A stretch of DNA of 64,000 nt from positions 20,639,501-20,703,500 of the forward strand of contig CATNEN010000039.1 in NCBI GenBank assembly GCA_950097015.1. Reading direction: 5' to 3'. A model generated the notes under the pieces. The model had not been told where the DNA came from. It worked only from the letters and a program-made list of their open reading frames with translations, and did no database searches. Source of the stretch: Macrostomum hystrix (lineage: Eukaryota; Platyhelminthes; Macrostomidae). Both the position numbers and the translations under genes were made by a program. This document shows positions 23,508-35,597 of the stretch, one piece after another. How positions within the stretch are numbered: the stretch's first letter is position 1; each line of letters starts with the position of its first letter.

Positions 23508-24665
23508 TCTGAGGTGTCAGATTAGCTAATCCTGATGGATCTGAGGTGTCAGATTAGCTAATCCTGATGGATTAGAGGTGTCAGATTAGCTAATCCTGAT
23601 GGATCAGAGGTGTCAGATTAGCTAATCCTGATGGATTAGAGGTGTCAGATTAGCTAATCCTGATGCATCTGAGGTGTCAGATTAGCTGATCCTGATGGAT
23701 CAGATGTGTCAGATTAGCTAATCCTGATGGATCTGAGGTGTCAGATTAGCTAATCCTGATGGATCTGAGGTGTCAGATTAGCTGATCCTGATGCATATGA
23801 GGTGTCAGATTAGCTAATCCTAATGGATCAGAGGTGTCAGATTAGCTAATCCTAATGGATCAGAGGTGTCAGATTAGCTAATCCTGATGGATCTGAGGTG
23901 TCAGATTAGCTGATCCTGATGCATATGAGGTGTCAGATTAGCTAATCCTGATGCATCTGAGGTGTCAGATTAGCTGATCCTGATGCATATGAGGTGTCAG
24001 ATTAGCTAATCCTGATGCATCTGAGGTGTCAGATTAGCTGATCCTGATGCATCTGAGGTGTCAGATTAGCTGATCCTGATGCATCTGAGGTGTCAGATTA
24101 GCTAATCCTGATGCATCTGAGGTGTCAGATTAGCTGATCCTGATGCATCTGAGGTGTCAGATTAGCTAATCCTGATGCATATGAGGTGTCAGATTAGCTG
24201 ATCCTGATGCATCTGAGGTGTCAGATTAGCTAATCCTGATGCATATGAGGTGTCAGATTAGCTAATCATGATGGATCAGAGGTGTCAGATTAGCTAATCC
24301 TGATGCATCTGAGGTGTCAGATTAGCTAATCCTGATGCATATGAGGTGTCAGATTAGCTAATCCTGATGGATCAGAGGTGTCAGATTAGCTAATCCTGAT
24401 GGATCAGAGGTGTCAGATTAGCTAATCCTGATGCATATGAGGTGTCAGATTAGCTAATCCTGATGCATCTGAGGTGTCAGATTAGCTAATCCTGATGGAT
24501 CAGAGGTGTCAGATTAGCTAATCCTGATGCATATGAGGTGTCAGATTAGCTAATCCTGATGCATATGAGGTGTCAGATTAGCTAATCCTGATGCATATGA
24601 GGTGTCAGATTAGCTAATCCTGATGCATATGAGGTGTCAGATTAGCTAATCCTGATGCATCTGAC
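23508..24665 (+). repeat. 32-bp minisatellite with palindromic unit, intergenic
   Basis: Unit ggtgtcagattagctaatcc + tgatgcatctga, about 36 copies. Each unit contains the perfect 12-bp palindrome gattagctaatc (or its variant with ctgatc) and often the palindrome gatgcatc. No coding frame. Confidence 0.95.
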
Positions 24666-25023
24666 ACAATCATGACAGTAACATAAGCACGAAGCACAAA
24701 TGGTTTGTAAAAATGTTGACAAAGACAATGACGCTGTATTTGGAATTAAGTTTTCCTTATAATTAAACTATAAAATAAATTAATAAAAGAGAAAAAGCGA
24801 AAAATGACTGCAACAAATGAATTAAAAAACGCAGTATAAAAAGGGTTCAAACATTATAGCTAATGACATTTTTTAAACAAACGAGTTTAAACTCGTAGCA
24901 TCATTCGTTTCCTGCACTTTTTCAAATCCAACTCTAGAAAATGTATGAGAATCGATTTGGCAAGGAAAGCTACTAGTTTAAACTGATTGATCCAATTTGA
25001 ATCTGCATTGTTTCTTGGCGTAA
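24666..25023. other. Downstream flank of the Bcl-2 gene
   Basis: AT-rich; nothing recognised beyond the poly(A) signal next to the stop. Confidence 0.5.
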
Positions 25024-25029
25024 TTTATT
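25024..25029 (-). terminator. Poly(A) signal of the Bcl-2 family gene
   Basis: AATAAA on the minus strand, 7 nt after the stop codon at 25037-25039. As in the mucin-like gene, this implies a very short 3' UTR if it is used. Confidence 0.55.
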
Positions 25030-25036
25030 TCAAATT

Positions 25037-28000
25037 TCATGTTCGACTAGCTAGCCAAGTAGTAAGGCCGAGGACGAATAGTGTGGCGGCGCAGGCTACG
25101 GGCACCAAGCGGCGAAGCAACCCGCCGATCTCGTCGTCCTCATGAAGTCGCTCGCGTGTGCTGTCAGTGTCACAGAACTTCACCAGGCCAACCTGACAGA
25201 GGGCGAACATTTTGATGCGTTGATTGGTAACAATGTATGAAAGTTCGGAAGCGATAAACAACAAGACTGATGGATCTGAAGCGATAAACAACAAGACTGA
25301 TGGATCTGAAGCGATAAACAACAAGACTGATGGACCTGAAGAGATAAACAACAAGACTGAAGGATCTCAGGTGTTTTAGTGACAAGACTGATGGATCTCA
25401 GGTGTTTTAGTGACAAGACTGATGGATCTCAGGTGTTTTAGTGACAAGACTGATGGATCTCAGGTGTTTTAGTGACAAGACTGATGGATCTCAGGTGTTT
25501 TAGTGACAAAACTGAAGGATCTCAGGTGTTTTAGAGACAAGACGGAGGGATCTGAAGGTGACAGCTGATCAACATGAGGGATCTGAAGGTGACAGCTGAT
25601 CAACATGAAGGATCTGAAGGTGACTGCTGATCAGCATGAAGGATCTGAAGGTGACAGCTGATCAACATGAAGGATCTGAAGGTGACAGCTGATCAGCATG
25701 AAGGATCTGAAGGTGACAGCTGATCAGCATGAAGGATCTGAAGGTGACAGCTGATCAGCATGAAGGACCTGAAGGTGACAGCTGATCAGCATGAAGGATC
25801 TGAAGGTGACAGCTGATCAGCATGAAGGATCTGAAGGTGACAGCTGATCAGCATGAAGGATCTGAAGGTGACAGCTGATCAGCATTAAGGATCTGAAGGT
25901 GACAGCTGATCAACATGAAGGATCTGAAGGTGACAGCTGATCAACATGAAGGATCTGAAGGTGACAGCTGATCAGCATGAAGGATCTGAAGGTGACAGCT
26001 GATCAGCATGAAGGATCTGAAGGTGACAGCTGATCAGCATGAAGGATCTGAAGGTGACAGCTGATCAGCATGAAGGATCTGAAGGTGACAGCTGATCAGC
26101 ATGAAGGATCTGAAGGTGACAGCTGATCAGCATGAAGGACCTGAAGGTGACAGCTGATCAGCATGAAGGATCTGAAGGTGACAGCTGATCAGCATGAAGG
26201 ATCTGAAGGTGACAGCTGATCAGCATGAAGGATCTGAAGGTGACAGCTGATCAGCATGAAGGATCTGAAGGTGACAGCTGATCAGCATGAAGGATCTGAA
26301 GGTGACAGCTGATCAGCATGAAGGACCTGAAGGTGACAGCTGATCAGCATGAAGGATCTGAAGGTGACAGCTGATCAGCATGAAGGATCTGAAGGTGACA
26401 GCTGATCAGCATGAAGGATCTGAAGGTGACAGCTGATCAGCATGAAGGATCTGAAGGTGAGAGCTGATCAGCATGAAGGATCTGAAGGTGACAGCTGATC
26501 AGCATGAAGGATCTGAAGGTGAGAGCTGATCAGCATGAAGGATCTGAAGGTGACAGCTGATCAGCATGAAGGATCTGAAGGTGAGAGCTGATCAGCATGA
26601 AGGATCTGAGTAAAAAAGCAAGGATTTAATAAATAACTTTTTAATTTAGACAAACTACGACTGTTTTCGATACAGAGGTCAGCAAGTGTCAGAGGGCAGG
26701 GGCAGTCCAAAACACGGGGCGAGAAAAACAAGTTCTCACACGAGTTCAGTTGATAAGAAATAAGTTAAAAATTCAGAAAAATGTTAATGTTTAAAACTAA
26801 GAAACACGTCATAGATTTGGACTTAAAATAACAAAACAGTCGAGAAAAAAACTGGCAGTAATTAGCTTAGGTTCAAAACGGCATTGCGCCATTGGAATGC
26901 ATAGAAATGGGCCTATTTAATTAGCTAGCTAATTTGCATGCTATAACTAGTTTATTAGAGTTTGTTATAAAGTGTAACTAAACTAATATAAACGCATTGC
27001 CCTACACAGAAAACAGCTACAGGACTGTGTTGCAAATAAAATCACGTGGTACAACAAAGTACGCCTGTTCTAAAAGTTATATAGTGCAATGTATTCATGA
27101 GAATGCCTAAGGCGTGTTGGGTATAAAGAGGTATAATGATCTGTATCATCTTCCCGTCTCTCACCTCTACACTGTCTCATATTTCCCGATTTCGCATCTC
27201 TCCCGCGTCTTATCTTTCACTTGTCTAATCTCTCCCCGATTAGACTCTCTCTCTCTACTTTGTCTCGTCTCTACTTTGTCTCATCTCTACTTTGTCTCGT
27301 CTCTACTTTGTCTCATCTCTACTTTGTCTCGTCTCTACTTTGTCTCATCTCTACTTTGTCTCGTCTCTACTTTGTCTCATCTCTACTTTGTCTCGTCTCT
27401 ACTTTGTCTCATCTCTACTTTGTCTCGTCTCTACTTTGTCTCATCTCTACTTTGTCTCGTCTCTACTTTGTCTCATCTCTACTTTGTCTCATCTCTACTT
27501 TGTCTCATCTCTACTTTGTCTCGTCTCTACTTTGTCTCATCTCTACTTTGTCTCGTCTCTACTTTGTCTCATCTCTACTTTGTCTCGTCTCTACTTTGTC
27601 TCATCTCTACTTTGTCTCATCTCTACTTTGTCTCATCTCTACTTTGTCTCGTCTCTACTTTGTCTCATCTCTACTTTGTCTCGTCTCTACTTTGTCTCAT
27701 CTCTACTTTGTCTCGTCTCTACTTTGTCTCGTCTCTACTTTGTCTCGTCTCTACTTTGTCTCATCTCTACTTTGTCTCGCCTCTACTTTGTCTCGTCTCT
27801 ACTTTGTCTCATCTCTACTTTGTCTCGCCTCTACTTTGTCTCGTCTCTACTTTGTCTCATCTCTACTTTGTCTCGTCTCTACTTTGTCTCGTCTCTACTT
27901 TGTCTCATCTCTACTTTGTCTCGTCTCTACTTTGTCTCGTCTCTACTTTGTCTCATCTCTACTTTGTCTCGTCTCTACTTTGTCTCATCTCTACTTTGTC

Positions 28001-30105
28001 TCGTCTCTACTTTGTCTCGTCTCTACTTTGTCTCGTCTCTACTTTGTCTCATCTCTACTTTGTCTCATCTCTACTTAGTCTCATCTCTACTTAGTCTCAT
28101 CTCTACTTTGTCTCGTCTCTACTTTGTCTCGTCTCTACTATGTCTCGTCTCTACTTTGTCTCGTCTCTACTTTGTCTCGTCTCTACTTTGTCTCATCTCT
28201 ACTTTGTCTCGTCTCTACTTTGTCTCGTCTCTACTTTGTCTCATCTCTACTTTGTCTCGTCTCTACTTTGTCTCGTCTCTACTTTGTCTCATCTCTACTT
28301 TGTCTCGTCTCTACTTTGTCTCGTCTCTACTTTGTCTCGTCTCTACTTTGTCTCGTCTCTACTTTGTCTCGTCTCTACTTTGTCTCATCTCTACTTTGTC
28401 TCGTCTCTACTTTGTCTCGTCTCTACTTTGTCTCATCTCTACTTTGTCTCGTCTCTACTTTGTCTCGTCTCTACTTTGTCTCATCTCTACTTTGTCTCGT
28501 CTCTACTTTGTCTCGTCTCTACTTTGTTCACCAATGAGAGCGGAAGTCAAAAACAGATCTCACGATGCAGAATGACTGACTAGGCTAGAGACATCAAGCT
28601 AGCTCGTAGAAAAAGAGTTAACAAAATATTTCTATCTTTAGAGCTGTAATATGATAGTTCGTGTAGCAAATAGATCTTATCTAGGTTAGCATTCATTCTG
28701 TTCTTCAGTTTTTTTCCTGTCTTTGTATATTATAGATATTTGCCCGTAAAAAACCTATGGTTATTTGCTGAGAAATTCTGAAGCTATTCTATTGACACAA
28801 AGATCTAGAAAAACTCTCTAGCCATCTATATTTAATTATGCTAGCTAATGGACGCGAAATATCGTGGGAACAGCGCCCACGCAGCTATATGGTATATTTA
28901 ATAGTATTGTATGCATTTATGAAGTTTCTAAAACCAGAACACTAAATATTTAACTCTTGAGAGTTGAGTTGGCGTGCCTTTCTCAGCTGTGTTAATTCGC
29001 ATTAATGTACAAATTAGTTGTTTCCATGCCTGTAAATCTGTAGATATGTGGATCTGGCTGTTTATCTGTAAGTCTATATTAGTCTCTAGTCTGTATGTTA
29101 ATCTGTAAGTCTGTATTTTAATCTGCAAGTCTGTCTGTAAATCTGCAAGTCTGTCTGTTAATCTGCAAGTCTGTCTGTAAATCTGCAAGTCTGTCTGTAA
29201 ATCTGCAAGTCTGTCTGTAAATCTGCAAGTCTGTCTGTTATTCTGCAAGTCCGTCTGTTAGGCCTAATCTGCAAGTCCGTCTGTTAGGCCTAATCTGCAA
29301 GTCCGTCTGTTAGGCCTAATCTGCAAGTCCGTCTGTTAGGCCTAATCTGCAAGTCTGTCTGTTAGGCCTAATCTGCAAGTCCGTCTGTTAGGCCTAATCT
29401 GCAAGTCCGTCTGTTAGGCCTAATCTGCATGTCTGTCTGTTAATCTGCAAGTCTGTCTGTAAATCTGCAGGTCTGTCTGTTAATCTGCAAGTCGGTCTGT
29501 TAATCTGCAAGTCTGTACATGTTAATCTGCAAGTCTGTCTTGATTGGCTGTCATACAGATAAATTCATTGAAATAAAGCATTGTATGTATAAAAAACTCT
29601 AACCAGACAGAATAAAGAACATTTAGTAATGGCCAATTAGAGTCAGTATTCTCACCCAGTCACCATTGCTGTGAATCCACGGCGCCACCTTCTCGGCTAG
29701 ATAATCTACAGCCCAATCAGCAACCTGGCCAGCCCTGATTTCCACTCGCTGCTGTCGGCACTTGTTCAAATACATGCCGACAAAGATGAATACGGTCACT
29801 ATGCGACCCCAATTGCAGCCGTCGACAAATACGGCGTCGAGAACTTCAACGAAGCTCCGATGCGGATCTGACGCATCGATGGTCCAACTATTGGATAAAT
29901 CGAGCAGCTGTTGCTTATAACGCTCCTCGTAGTCGCTGGTTAGGCTAATTAGACAGCGTAGCAAGTCAGCTGATAGAGGATCCAGTTGATTATAGTTGAG
30001 GCCGCTAATGCCATTGGAACCATTCAAATGGAGCCTCATCGACAGGTAGCCGTGAATCAGTTTCTTAGCGATGGCACGATCGCGATCAATAGTAGTTGAT
30101 GACAT
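25037..30105 (-). CDS. Bcl-2 family apoptosis regulator, 201 aa, 2 exons
   Basis: Exons 30105-29656 (150 codons) and 25192-25037 (51 codons plus stop), phase 0 at the junction. Visible in order: a BH4-like segment near residues 10-30 (AKKLIHGYLSMRL); a BH3-like helix (LLRCLISLTSDYEERY); BH1 with the hallmark NWGRIV after VFVDGC; BH2 (WIHSNGDWVGLVKF), cut by the intron directly after the second Trp; and a C-terminal membrane anchor (VPVACAATLFVLGLTTWLA) followed by SRT. A BH4 plus BH1-3 plus tail-anchor layout is typical of anti-apoptotic members located on mitochondrial or ER membranes, but multidomain pro-apoptotic members look similar, so polarity is not decided. The single 4.46 kb intron is made largely of four tandem arrays. 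Confidence 0.9.
25240..25555 (+). repeat. 30/31-bp minisatellite, Bcl-2 intron
   Basis: About four units of gaagcgataaacaacaagac + tgatggatct, then about six of caggtgttttagtgacaaga + ctgatggatct. The shared gatggatct suggests one unit type evolved from the other, and the next array carries the related aaggatctg. Confidence 0.9.
25556..26610 (+). repeat. 31-bp minisatellite with palindromic unit, Bcl-2 intron
   Basis: Unit ctgaaggtgacagctgatca + gcatgaaggat, about 34 highly uniform copies. Each contains the 10-bp palindrome gctgatcagc. Variants (gagagctg, gacctg) recur in phase. Confidence 0.95.
27246..28528 (+). repeat. 16-bp minisatellite, Bcl-2 intron
   Basis: Unit ctctactttgtctc(g/a)t, about 80 copies. 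The only common variant is g or a at one position. The minus (sense) strand reads gagatgagacaaagta. Frames of up to about 430 codons are read-through. Confidence 0.95.
28529..29024. other. Intron interior without repeats
   Basis: AT-rich stretch of the Bcl-2 intron. No exon or element recognised. Confidence 0.5.
29025..29545 (+). repeat. 20/26-bp minisatellite, Bcl-2 intron
   Basis: Unit ctgtctgttaatctgcaagt. In the middle (29255-29425) about seven units carry a 6-bp insertion making ttaggcctaatctgcaagtc; aggcct is itself a palindrome. Confidence 0.9.
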
Positions 30106-31907
30106 TGCTGTAATAATTTAATTAAATATCAGCTCTCTCACTCTGGAGAACGTTTAAAAGGCACGCAAGCATTTAAAAGATTTCGTAGACCAATAAGAAG
30201 TCAATGCTGTTCTAGGCTGTCTCCTATTGGCTGGGATTTTTTCAATTGTGGCTTTTACTGTGCTAGCTAATGTGAAAAGTGAACCCCGAGTCTATTTTTA
30301 GAATTACTCACACGAACCCATGCAGGGGAGAGCAGACTTGGGAAGCATTATCAAATTAAGCTCACTAATAAAAGCAAGCGAACACATGGCGAGGCAATCC
30401 AATAGTCATGAGGTGGCTATAAACTAATTCACATAGTTTGTAATCATTACTCACTGTCATTGACAACACTGATGACTGACAACCTTCTGTGGAATTCAGT
30501 GAAATCTAACGTGAACTCTAGCCTAGTTGAAGGTCGTCAACCTTAGCCTCGGCATCTCAATTCTCTAATGACTCAGTTAAGAGCATCAACAATCACATTA
30601 TTCATTTGCTACTTCCAGTTGGGATTCCTTTGTCGCTATGTGGGTGGGGAAATGTGGATTTCCCACTTTTCACTTTCAAGTCAAGAGCTTAATTTTTTGT
30701 TGCCCACTAAAAGTAAGACTAAGAGCCTGTCCCTGAGAACCAGAGAATCAAGTTTTTAGTTTGAGCTTTGGGTTTGAAATTGAATTACTTGACTGCTAGT
30801 GTAGCCTCCACCATTGTCACATCTACCCACCCAAGCTAGGCTATCCAAAAGAAGACTATCAGTTATTCCACTCCTAACCCACCCTAGCTGTGGCAGTCTT
30901 GGTCCTACACCATGAATGCTTACTAGAAGAATATTCCTAACTGTAGAGAAATAGATCAATAGATATAAGAAAATAATAAATAAAAAACATATGAGCATAT
31001 AATAATCAATACAAACCAACTAGTTCAATGGTTTTGGATGAAAAAAAATATTTTATGGAAGTTAGATTGACAAATTAATGATGGATTTCCCATGAATCAC
31101 AATCAGTTTCCCTTTATCAAATTTATTTGACTGTGTTATGCAGCTTTCAATTGAAATGAAGCTACTTCTAAATAGGTAGAAGGTCACAAAAGGTCACAAA
31201 AGTAATTATTGATAACATTTTTCACTTAACTTTAAAGTTTTCAATGGGTATAAAATGGATCAGATTGCTACTTTCAAGCTTTAAATATGGTTCTTGCAAA
31301 CAATGTGTTTGAGGTATAAGGCCACAATTGTCACTAGGCCCCTATTCTATGCATGCAGACTAAAACCTGTAACCCTAAAACAGATTGTATAATTAAATAG
31401 CTGGGCAAACCCTAGGCCCATCTGTCTGTTAAGTGATTTTAGAATGTTATGTCATGTTGCAGAACATAAGCACTCAGGAATGTGGAATTGCTACAGTTGC
31501 CACAATAGGACATTTTCTATAAACTTTCACTTGCACATAAATACCTACTAAAAGAAATTTGTTTAGCAAAAAATCTCCTTGAAGATGAAAATATGTTGAA
31601 AATAAAGATGAACGGTCTAGGATATACCTAGCCATGATATGGTCCGAGTAAATTAGAAAATACAATTATGTGGCATCAACTAGGGAATGGATAAACTATC
31701 AACTTTTGATTTGCAAACTGTGCTGAAAAAATAACCTTGGCTGGCTTATATAACATGCACTTAACTGAATCTGTATAATAATGTAGAGAGATAAGCATTG
31801 CAAATCATTCATAATGTATAATAAATAAGGGAAAAGCTATAAAAATACAAAACAAGTTTCCCTTTTTATATATTGTAAATATGCTGCCTTCTGTTTCTTG
31901 CTAGCCT
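30106..31907. other. Gene-poor AT-rich spacer
   Basis: Contains the upstream region of the Bcl-2 gene. The small open frames have no recognisable motifs, splice context or codon signal. No array or element seen. Confidence 0.5.
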
Positions 31908-31916
31908 ATTAAAAAT

Positions 31917-32592
31917 GGAAGTGCTTATTCCCACGGTCCCATGCCGATAATTATAATTTTATCCACACGGATCCGTGCCGATAATGTTCTGCTTATCCAC
32001 ACGGCAGCTTGTATGAATAGGTCTACTTTCAAGTCCCTATGCCTATTCTTCTCTGAGCATAAGGCTTTTGCTTCAGAGTATAGTGTATAGTGTACACTAT
32101 CAATGCATAGTGTAAAAGAATAACAATGATTTATAATATGTGTGACGAGTTTGGTGCTGACTAGAATTCTACTGGTTGACTCGTATGATTTTCTTAGATA
32201 GAATTCTTACTTTTTTAAGTCAATACAATTCGAATGAAAACACGTAACGATGACAAAATATTTAGTAAGTTGTTATTACAATAATTAAAAAGGATGACAT
32301 TAATGTCGGTTAATGAATGTGTAGGTCGAATGTAGAACACTGTCGTAACACACTGTCAACTTTGTCGATCTATTGGCTCGAGGGTTCAACAAACGTTCAA
32401 ACCCGAAAGGGCCTCGTTTTAAAGAACAGAACCGTGTGGATAAAATTGAAATTAATGGCACGGCATATTTATAAAAAGAGTTTTAGACCTATTCATACAA
32501 GCTGCCATGTGGATAAGCAGAAAATTATCGGCACGGATCCGTGTGGATAAAATTGAAATTATCGGCACGGGACCGTGGGAATAAGCTCTGCC
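31917..32592. mobile_element. 676-bp foldback/MULE-like MITE with 9-bp TSD
   Basis: Terminal inverted repeats of about 110 bp: left from 31917 (ggaagtgcttattcccacgg), right ending at 32592 (its inverse begins ggcagagcttattcccacgg). The arms match with only a few differences. It is flanked by the direct repeat attaaaaat at 31908-31916 and 32593-32601. Each arm contains internal near-repeats of ttatccacacgg(atcc)gtgccgataat. Long TIRs with 9-bp duplications are typical of Mutator-like elements. There is no transposase; class by inference. Confidence 0.85.
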
Positions 32593-32934
32593 ATTAAAAA
32601 TATATTAATAAAAATATAGATTTTTAGCGAGCTACATATTATAAAATACAGTTAAGCTATAGATAGCTAAGTCTTATTGCTAGTGAATCATAAAAATCCA
32701 CTAAACATGAATCACATATTAAAATATTTTTGGACAGAAAGACTAATGCTAGTTGTAGCAAAGTATTTCTACATAGCCTAGTTCAATTAGATGAGTTCAA
32801 TTTGTGAACAGTCATTTCATTAGGGCCTAACTGGGGTTGTAGAACTTGTAGCAACTGATTCAAAGTGGTGCAAGGGGTGATTGATACAAAGTGGATAGGG
32901 GCCTAGCATCATATGACAACTATCAAATACTTAG

Positions 32935-33246
32935 ACAAGTGTTGATTGTGCCAGTCATTAAGAAAAATGGCACAGTGTGGGTATGCGGCAACTACAAGCT
33001 GACCTACAAGACTGAGGCCAGGCCAGAGCTATACCCGCTGCCACACATAAAAAAGACCTGTTTGCCAAGCTAGGCGGCTGCAAATGGTCCAAGCTGGACA
33101 TGTCAAATGACTTCCTACAGCTGCAATTGTCTGTCGACAGCAAGGCCTATTAGACCATCAACACGCAGTGAGGCTTGTACCAGTTGAACCGCATGCCATT
33201 TGGCATTAACTGTCCCAGCACCGTGTTCCAGCACACGCTCGAAATT
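32935..33246 (+). pseudogene. Ty3/Gypsy reverse-transcriptase fragment
   Basis: Broken frames read PVIKKNGTVWVCGNYKLT, ELYPLPHI, then after a frameshift KWSKLDMSNDFLQLQL, and after an in-frame stop LNRMPFGINCPSTVFQHTLE. These are the successive conserved blocks of a Gypsy-type reverse transcriptase palm. The fragment starts and stops abruptly; no LTR, RNase H or integrase is seen nearby. It carries at least one frameshift and two stops. Confidence 0.85.
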
Positions 33247-35597
33247 CGATGAATTTAAATAACTGAAATTAAACACTTGTGAATCTTGTGATCTCTTGGA
33301 ACTGGAACACTCAGTTTTCCGTATACAGTGCACATCGGCAACAATAAACCAAGTCAACACTGTAGTTTCTAATGATAGGTGACAAACTGACGAACAAACT
33401 GACTGATAAAGTGACGAGCCTACAGGTTACCATTACTAGGCCTAATAGGCCTATTCTCGAGTTGAATCTATGGTCCTCAAAAAATTACCCGGGTTTCAGT
33501 TTCAAAGAATAAACAAAGAAGTTTTTCTTGTAAAAACTGGTTTCCAAACCAAAAAACGAAACTTAGGACATTAATTCGCCACTAAACTTAAGAAAACAAT
33601 AAAATTGTCTTTTTTTATAAGATTAAAAGTCCTGAAGCTTTATACAACTGCTATTTCGTACTGCTATTTTAGTTTATTTCAATTTCAAGCGCAAATTTAA
33701 ATCATAAAGCATGGTTTGAACTGATCTCAGAATTCGAGTTTGGAAGTTTGGATGGATTCCCCTACGACAGACAATTACCGCTTGCCATATTTCACCTTGA
33801 TCGAAAATTTAAGCAAAAACACATACTCTCGAGCCACAGTGCATTTCAGACTCAGACGCCAAACTATGCTTAAATATATTCTGAACTAATTGATTTGCCT
33901 ATCTATATTTTGCTACTGTAGAAAGTGTGCTAGTGCTAGGATCAGACCATTAACACCAGAATGGCAGAAATCCAACTGAAAATTGTTCCAGCTCCTAGAT
34001 TGTAGCTCTGTAACAAACTGTTTAAATCATTTTTTAAAAGTTAGAATTTTTGCTCACATCAATGCTTAAACAGCTTAATGCTTATCAATGCTCAATGCTT
34101 AACTCACAGAGTCACATCTCACTAAAGTAAGTCTAATATCTTAAAATTATGTTCTTATAGCATGTTTTATAGTTTTTCTTCATTTTTACACATGCCGAAG
34201 AAAGAAGCAGGAAAATAGGATGTAGCGGACTAAGTATCGGATTAAAAGTATTGCCGATACTCAAATTTTTGTAGGCCTATTGGACCATCACATTTCGCCA
34301 ATATTTTTTAAAGCATCAGTATCAGAGTATCGATACTATCGATACTTTTTCAAAGTTTTGTGCCCAACACTGAAGATATATGATCTTGCCAAATTTTGGA
34401 CAAAAATTAAAAAAGATGGCAAGTAAAAATAAGAATATTGGTGCACCACAAGGCTTCCATGACAAAATGCCAAATGGCCTCACACCAAAGCAGCTGCCTT
34501 GTACAATGACCACATGTCAAATTGCTAAATATTACAATGGCCACAAAAAATAAACAAACTAGAGTATCATAGTTTCTATTGTTAGGACCATGAATTATGA
34601 ATAGACTTAAGCCCAGAAAAAAAATGTGTTAGCTAGGCAATACTAATTATTGCTGTAGGCAATTAATGTTGGCAATTATAGCTACATTAATAGGCTTAGA
34701 AAAAATTAGCAGCTATAGGCATGGTATACATAAGAATCAGGCAATTTTTTTAAATAATCAGCTATTTAATGGCCCCTTATTGTTGTTCCCTATTGGGGAT
34801 AGGCCTAAATGTTGAAAACCTGCTGATAGAAGATTTAAAATTAAGAAAGATTGAAATAGGTACAATTAAGCCTAGTACCATTAGCCTTCCACCTAGAACA
34901 CAACACAGATATGTTTTAACTATTTGTGCCTATCTTTGTTGCCAGTCCATGTCTCTGCTGGCTGGCTGCCCATAAGTGTTTTAGCAATATTTAGGTAGGA
35001 AAAGTGCACATGTGAGCATGTTGTGTTCTGCACTTTAGAGTAATCCCAGTCTGTGCCCAAAGTGTGCCAGATGCAATATAAGCAGCTTATTAACTTTTTC
35101 CTATAGGGTTGTTGTAAAAGTACACAAAATTTCAAGGATATGGAGTAGGCCTAGTCTCAGAATTTTTATAGCGCCAAGCAAACTTTGGATAAATGTGAGT
35201 CAGAAGTAGAAACATGAAATTGATTATATATTACTTAATTTTAAGTGAAGTAGTTGAATGTGTTTAATATCTGTATATTATATATATATATATATATTTC
35301 CAAATATTTCCCAACAGATATTTCCTAATATTCCTAATATAGTTAGATACTTCCTAACTTTTTCAATATATTATATTTTCATTTGCACATCAGTTTTATT
35401 AGGCCCTATAAAATTCCTACTTTATTCATTGTTTTTTATAAATATAATACATTTTTAATCACAATTTTAAAAGCAACACCCACCAACTGCATGGAGCAGA
35501 AAATTTAAGGTGGACATTATTCTACCCTCTAAATTAGCTAGTTCTATAAGCTGGAAAACTATCCAATATGGTAATTTCAGTTACCAATAGCTAATAA
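33247..35597. other. AT-rich spacer upstream of CHTF18
   Basis: No gene recognised. It includes a possible hAT terminus at 34357-34372 and frequent taggcctaat-like words. The promoter of CHTF18 should lie near the right end, but no TATA box stands out. Confidence 0.5.
34357..34372 (-). mobile_element. Possible hAT transposon terminus
   Basis: Minus strand reads cagtgttgggcacaaaactt followed by repeated atcgata motifs, resembling the cagtgttgggc termini of many hAT elements. The opposite terminus and target duplication were not found, so this may be a truncated end or chance. Confidence 0.35.

Noticed and set aside
20679-26610. CRISPR-like arrays
   Set aside because: Repeats are contiguous or nearly so, with no unique spacers and no cas genes, and the surrounding genes are eukaryotic.
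27114-28583. Several frames of 130-430 codons (Leu/Ser/Val/Tyr rich)
   Set aside because: Read-through of the 16-bp array in the Bcl-2 intron, open in all three frames because the unit lacks stops.
29623-29655. Bcl-2 exon continuing into VRILTLIGHY
   Set aside because: Continuation past 29656 goes through a good donor (gtgaga). Splicing to 25192 restores a normal BH2 and membrane anchor.
30568-35458. Small frames in the AT-rich spacer
   Set aside because: Short, no motifs, no splice context, and composition like the surrounding DNA.
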